Shown here one piece after another: positions 60,435-64,000 of a stretch of 64,000 nt of DNA; the stretch's first letter is position 1, and the number at the start of each line of letters is the position of its first letter. The DNA comes from Flagellimonas aquimarina (GTDB taxonomy: Bacteria; Bacteroidota; Bacteroidia; Flavobacteriales; Flavobacteriaceae). Position numbers and translations under genes: made by a program. The stretch covers positions 41,626-105,625 of the forward strand of contig NZ_QGEG01000006.1 of the NCBI RefSeq assembly GCF_003149745.1, given 5' to 3'. Under the pieces are notes generated by a model. That model had not been told where the DNA came from and did not search any database. It saw nothing but the letters and a program-made list of their open reading frames with translations.

Positions 60435-60779
60435 TTATTTTACTCTTTCAACAACGGCTTTAAAGGCATCTGGATGGTTCATTGCCAAATCGGCCAAAAC
60501 TTTTCTGTTAAGTTCTATACCGTTGGATTTTACCTTCCCCATAAATTGAGAGTAAGACATTCCGTGCATTCTTGCTCCAGCATTAATACGGGTAATCCAA
60601 AGTGCGCGGAAATTTCGTTTTTTATTTCTTCTATCTCGGTAGGCATAAAGCATAGCTTTTTCTACCGCATTTTTGGCTACTGTCCAAACGTTTTTACGTC
60701 TTCCAAAGTAACCTTTGGCTTGCTTCATTACTTTTTTTCTTCTAGCTCTTGAAGCAACTGAATTTACTGATCTTGGCAT
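60435..60779 (-). CDS. rplT: 50S ribosomal protein L20
   Basis: This 114-residue ribosomal protein begins [31 protein letters not shown], a standard L20 N-terminus, and continues with the [12 protein letters not shown] region. It is the last gene of the thrS-infC-rpmI-rplT operon. L20 also represses this operon in other bacteria. Confidence 0.98.
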   Translation of the reverse strand: MPRSVNSVASRARRKKVMKQAKGYFGRRKNVWTVAKNAVEKAMLYAYRDRRNKKRNFRALWITRINAGARMHGMSYSQFMGKVKSNGIELNRKVLADLAMNHPDAFKAVVERVK

Positions 60780-60873
60780 AATGTTTCATTTTTTTGTAGT
60801 AGGCGGTCCTTTTTTTTGACACTTTTAAAGCCCAACTCCATGGTTAATAATTAATGTACCGGATTGCGAACAA

Positions 60874-61071
60874 TTATTTTAAACGTAATTGTTCTTTAAT
60901 ACTGTTGACATCGGACTCATGTACTAATGTTGAGTGTGTCAACTTAAGCTTACGCTTTTTAGACTTTTTTGTCAAAATATGACTTTTAAAAGCGTGCTTT
61001 CTTTTGATTTTACCAGAACCTGTAAGCTTAAAGCGCTTTTTGGCACTGGATTTTGTTTTCATCTTAGGCAT
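60874..61071 (-). CDS. rpmI: 50S ribosomal protein L35
   Basis: This 65-residue basic protein is L35, with the conserved start [21 protein letters not shown]. It lies between infC and rplT, as in most bacteria. Confidence 0.97.
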   Translation of the reverse strand: MPKMKTKSSAKKRFKLTGSGKIKRKHAFKSHILTKKSKKRKLKLTHSTLVHESDVNSIKEQLRLK

Positions 61072-61116
61072 TTTCTCCTCTTTATAAATTATTGCTGAAA
61101 AAATTCAGCATCCCGC

Positions 61117-61674
61117 TTATTTTTTACTGGCTTTGGGAGCTAAGAACATGGTCATTCGCTTTCCCTCCAGTTTTGGCATTTGTTCCACTTTTCCTAGTTC
61201 TTCAAGCTCTTGTGCCAATCTTAATAATAATATTTCACCTTGATCCTTGTAAACAATGGATCGTCCTTTAAAAAAGACATAAGCTTTGAGCTTGGCACCA
61301 TCTTTTAAGAATTTTTCAGCATGTCGCTTTTTAAATTCATAATCATGGTCATCCGTTTGTGGGCCAAATCTTATTTCTTTTACGATTACTTTAGTCGCCT
61401 TGGCTTTCATTGCCTTGTCGCGTTTCTTTTGCTCATAAAGAAACTTTTTGTAATCTATAATTTTACAAACCGGCGGAATTGCTTTAGGAGAAATCTCCAC
61501 TAAATCCAATTCCAGTTCGTTAGCTTTTACCAATGCCTGCGGAGTAGGATATACTCCAACTTCAACATTATCTCCAACAAGCCTAACTTCTGGAGCTGTA
61601 ATACTTTCATTGATGTTATGGGGGTTTTTGTTTTCCCTCCTAGGTTGGGGCCTAAATCTTCTTCGTATTGCTAT
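61117..61674 (-). CDS. infC: Translation initiation factor IF-3, ATA start
   Basis: IF-3 stabilises free 30S subunits and checks initiator tRNA. Reading back from the annotated ATG (at 61533) in frame gives the complete N-domain: [15 protein letters not shown], then [23 protein letters not shown]. No ATG, GTG or TTG exists between this and an in-frame stop 4 codons further up. The only possible starts are ATA codons (61674, 61668 or 61683). ATA 61674 gives about 186 residues, normal for IF-3. A near-cognate start is expected for autoregulated infC. Confidence 0.88.
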   Translation of the reverse strand: MAIRRRFRPQPRRENKNPHNINESITAPEVRLVGDNVEVGVYPTPQALVKANELELDLVEISPKAIPPVCKIIDYKKFLYEQKKRDKAMKAKATKVIVKEIRFGPQTDDHDYEFKKRHAEKFLKDGAKLKAYVFFKGRSIVYKDQGEILLLRLAQELEELGKVEQMPKLEGKRMTMFLAPKASKK

Positions 61675-61705
61675 GACGTGTATTTTTTAATTAAACTAAA
61701 TTTTG

Positions 61706-63646
61706 TTAAAACGACTTTAAGGTACTATTTATTTTAGTAGATACCAAGTCGGAAAATTCACCTATGCTTAAACTACCTACATCTTCACCTCCATGCCTTC
61801 TAACAGATATGGTTTCAGATGCTTCTTCCTGCTCACCAACGATGAGCATGAACGGGATTTTTTTAAGCTCAGCCTCACGGATTTTTTTCCCTACCGTCTC
61901 ATTCCTATTATCAATGAGCGCGCGAATTTCGTGATTTTCTAAAGAACTTAAAACTTTTTCTGCATATTTTTCGTGTTTCTCGCTGACCGGCAATATAATA
62001 GCCTGCACAGGAATGAGCCATAATGGAAAGTTTCCACCAGTATGTTCCAATAACAATGCTATAAAACGCTCCATACTCCCAAAGGGAGCTCGGTGAATCA
62101 TTATTGGTCTGTGTAGCTCATTATCACTGCCCTTATAAGTAAGGTCAAAGCGTTCCGGCAGATTGTAGTCTACTTGTATAGTGCCAAGTTGCCACTTTCT
62201 TCCAAGAGCGTCTTTTACCATGAAGTCCAATTTTGGGCCATAAAATGCGGCTTCACCACTTTCTATTACATAATTCAATCCTTTTTCTTCTGCAGCGTTA
62301 ATAATGGCCTGCTCAGCTTTTTCCCAGTTTTCAGTATCACCAATGTACTTTTCGGGTTTGTCTAAATCACGAACAGATACTTGCGCCGTAAAATTTTCAA
62401 AACCTAAAGAACCCAATACATATAGTGAAAGGTCAATAACATTTTTAAACTCATCATTCAATTGGTCCGGTGTACAGAAAATATGTGCATCATCTTGAGT
62501 GAACCCCCTTACTCGAGTAAGTCCATGTAATTCGCCACTTTGTTCATACCTATATACAGTGCCAAACTCGGCATAACGTTTAGGAAGGTCTTTATAGCTA
62601 AAAGGACTACTATTATATATTTCACAATGATGAGGACAGTTCATTGGCTTCAGTAAAAATTCCTCATCTTCTTTTGGAGTATGAATTGGTTGAAAACTGT
62701 CTTCACCATATTTTGCATAGTGACCAGATGTTACATAAAGCTCCTTCTGTCCAATGTGCGGAGTTACTACCATTTCATAACCAGCTTTCTTTTGCGCATT
62801 TTTTAAGAATTGTTCTAACCGCTCGCGCAATGCTGCCCCTTTGGGAAGCCATAAAGGTAACCCTTGTCCAACTTTTTTAGAAAACGTGAACAGTTCCAGC
62901 TCTTTCCCCAATTTTCTATGGTCTCTTTTCTTTGCTTCTTCTAAAAGTTCTAAATATTCGGTAAGTTCTTTTTGTTTTGGAAATGAAATTCCGTAGACCC
63001 TTGTTAATTGTTTGTTATTCTCATCACCTCGCCAATAGGCTCCTGCCACGCTCAACACTTTTATGGCTTTGATAATCCCCGTATTGGGAATATGTCCACC
63101 TCTACATAAATCAGTAAAAGAACTATGGTCGCAAAAAGTTATGGTGCCATCCTCAAGATTTTCAATAAGCTCTACTTTATATTGATTGTCTTGTTTTTTG
63201 TAATAAGCAAGTGCTTCTGCTTTTGAGACACTTCTCATTTTATAATCATGTTTGCCCCTTGCAATTTCCAATGCCTTCTTTTCTATTTCTGGAAAATCTT
63301 TTTCAGAAATGGAATGCTCTCCAAAATCAACATCATAATAGAATCCATTTTCAATAGAAGGACCTATGGTTAGTTTTATGCCAGGATACAACTCTTCCAA
63401 AGCCTGGGCAAGAACATGCGAAGTGGAATGCCAAAAAGCTTGCTTGCCTTCATCATTGTTCCATGTATATAGTGTTAAGGTTCCATTATGGTCAAGTGGT
63501 GTTGTGGTTTCCACAATGGTGTTATTGAATTTGGCGGAAATAACATTTCTTGCTAACCCTTCACTAATGCCTTTTGCAATCTCCATTGGAGTGGTGCCTT
63601 CAGAAACTTTCTTTATTGCGCCGTCTGGCAATGTAATTTCAATCAT
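61706..63646 (-). CDS. thrS: Threonyl-tRNA synthetase
   Basis: This 646-residue class II synthetase has an N-terminal TGS-like region, an editing domain with [15 protein letters not shown] and the zinc-ligand motif [14 protein letters not shown] conserved [30 protein letters not shown], motif 3 [12 protein letters not shown] and an anticodon-binding C-domain follow. It is the first gene of the thrS-infC-rpmI-rplT operon. Confidence 0.97.
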   Translation of the reverse strand: MIEITLPDGAIKKVSEGTTPMEIAKGISEGLARNVISAKFNNTIVETTTPLDHNGTLTLYTWNNDEGKQAFWHSTSHVLAQALEELYPGIKLTIGPSIENGFYYDVDFGEHSISEKDFPEIEKKALEIARGKHDYKMRSVSKAEALAYYKKQDNQYKVELIENLEDGTITFCDHSSFTDLCRGGHIPNTGIIKAIKVLSVAGAYWRGDENNKQLTRVYGISFPKQKELTEYLELLEEAKKRDHRKLGKELELFTFSKKVGQGLPLWLPKGAALRERLEQFLKNAQKKAGYEMVVTPHIGQKELYVTSGHYAKYGEDSFQPIHTPKEDEEFLLKPMNCPHHCEIYNSSPFSYKDLPKRYAEFGTVYRYEQSGELHGLTRVRGFTQDDAHIFCTPDQLNDEFKNVIDLSLYVLGSLGFENFTAQVSVRDLDKPEKYIGDTENWEKAEQAIINAAEEKGLNYVIESGEAAFYGPKLDFMVKDALGRKWQLGTIQVDYNLPERFDLTYKGSDNELHRPIMIHRAPFGSMERFIALLLEHTGGNFPLWLIPVQAIILPVSEKHEKYAEKVLSSLENHEIRALIDNRNETVGKKIREAELKKIPFMLIVGEQEEASETISVRRHGGEDVGSLSIGEFSDLVSTKINSTLKSF

Positions 63647-63672
63647 TAGTTCTCCTTCTTTTAGATGGTGCG

Positions 63673-63703
63673 CAAAGATACTATCTTGTATCGATGCTTA
63701 CAA
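63673..63703 (-). promoter_or_regulatory. Promoter of thrS operon
   Basis: On the minus strand TTG (63703-63701), a 20-bp spacer and TATCTTTG (63680-63673) match the consensus precisely. The start is expected about 20 nt before the thrS ATG. Confidence 0.78.
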
Positions 63704-63853
63704 TAGTATATACTGTTCAAATGATAGCAAGCTTTCAATCAATTACTTAACTACATAATTATAGATGTTATGTAGCTGATTTCTTGAAATTATGTTTTTA
63801 AATAATTGATTTTCAAATACTTGAATTTTTTTTCATTTTTTTTTCGATTTTGT
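63704..63853. other. AT-rich spacer between thrS and probable rRNA promoter
   Basis: This stretch has no gene. Long T-tracts at about 63826-63845 resemble an UP-type element for the rRNA-like promoter directly to the right. Confidence 0.45.
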
Positions 63854-64000
63854 TTTGTGGTATCATAATAACCTTTCTATATTTGCACCCGCTTAGCTGA
63901 TAAGGCTGGGTTTGGAAAGAGGGGAAAAAGGGCCTGATAGGGGTCGTTTTTTTTCTTGATTATTGAAGAAGTTCATTTACATATTGTATAGACAGCGTAA
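63854..64000 (+). promoter_or_regulatory. Probable rRNA operon promoter and leader (partial)
   Basis: A perfect promoter (TTTG at 63854-63857, 20-bp spacer, TATATTTG at 63878-63885) sits behind T-tracts. The downstream GC-richer sequence includes a segment with AAGTTCATTTACATATTGT and AGACAGCGTAA, which I recognise as typical of leaders before flavobacterial 16S rRNA genes. No 16S sequence is inside the window. It could instead precede another stable RNA. Confidence 0.6.

Noticed and set aside
1..64000. CRISPR array or cas genes
   Set aside because: No regularly spaced repeats and no Cas-like protein were seen on either strand.

Overview
The window comes from a bacterium of the phylum Bacteroidota, most likely a marine or sediment member of the Flavobacteriaceae. 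The basis is low GC, promoters of the TTG-N19-21-TAnnTTTG type, almost no Shine-Dalgarno sequences, many lipoproteins and TonB/DUF-type outer-membrane proteins, mitochondrial-like aconitase, split transketolase, and a TlpA/crt/nos gene repertoire typical of that family. I cannot resolve the genus. No phage, CRISPR array, transposase or integrase was found.

Layout. 1-5.6 kb: aquaporin, a DoxX/Gfo-Idh oxidoreductase pair, a serine hydrolase lipoprotein and START-like small proteins. 5.6-12.5 kb: two periplasmic parvulin-type foldases, a MoxR ATPase, aconitase and two tandem TlpA thioredoxins, one of which has lost an active-site cysteine. 12.5-16.4 kb: carotenoid operon merR-crtI-crtB-crtZ, whose MerR protein carries the B12 and light-sensing motifs of CarH/LitR, then tRNA-Leu(GAG). 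16.5-19 kb: a GMC oxidoreductase with its gluconate-dehydrogenase-subunit-3-like partner. 19.2-31.2 kb: a nitrous-oxide-reduction and copper region. It holds cytochrome c, a fasciclin protein, lipoprotein NosZ, an unknown membrane protein, NosL, a flavin-type protein, a cupin, NosD, NosF and NosY, plus an Rrf2 iron-sulfur regulator and a second operon with an OprC/NosA-like copper receptor. Both operons share a nearly identical promoter module with a CRP/FNR-like palindrome about 40 bp upstream of the predicted start.

31.2-44.7 kb: a co-directional block of exported hydrolases and beta-propeller lipoproteins (DUF885, two PD40 proteins, retropepsin-like, DUF2911, trypsin-like, DUF5916, S41-like, PDZ-alpha/beta hydrolase) headed by a membrane-anchored AraC regulator. 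It is bounded by a 76-bp near-perfect direct repeat containing the 3' end of tRNA-Lys(UUU) and its terminator, as expected for an integrated island, although no integrase is present. 44.8-64 kb: housekeeping genes (aroK, a phosphoribosyltransferase, an S4 protein, an FKBP lipoprotein, split transketolase, tgt, lptF/G, accA, dnaB, yjbQ, and thrS-infC-rpmI-rplT). infC appears to start at an ATA codon. The right edge holds what looks like an rRNA operon promoter and leader.

How the parts connect: the copper receptor, the Met/His-rich lipoprotein, NosL and NosDFY plausibly import and deliver copper to NosZ, with cytochrome c as electron donor, all under one oxygen- or NO-type regulator. The CarH-like protein would make carotenoid synthesis light-dependent. 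The hydrolase block looks like an independently acquired module for attacking an extracytoplasmic peptide or ester substrate that remains unknown.
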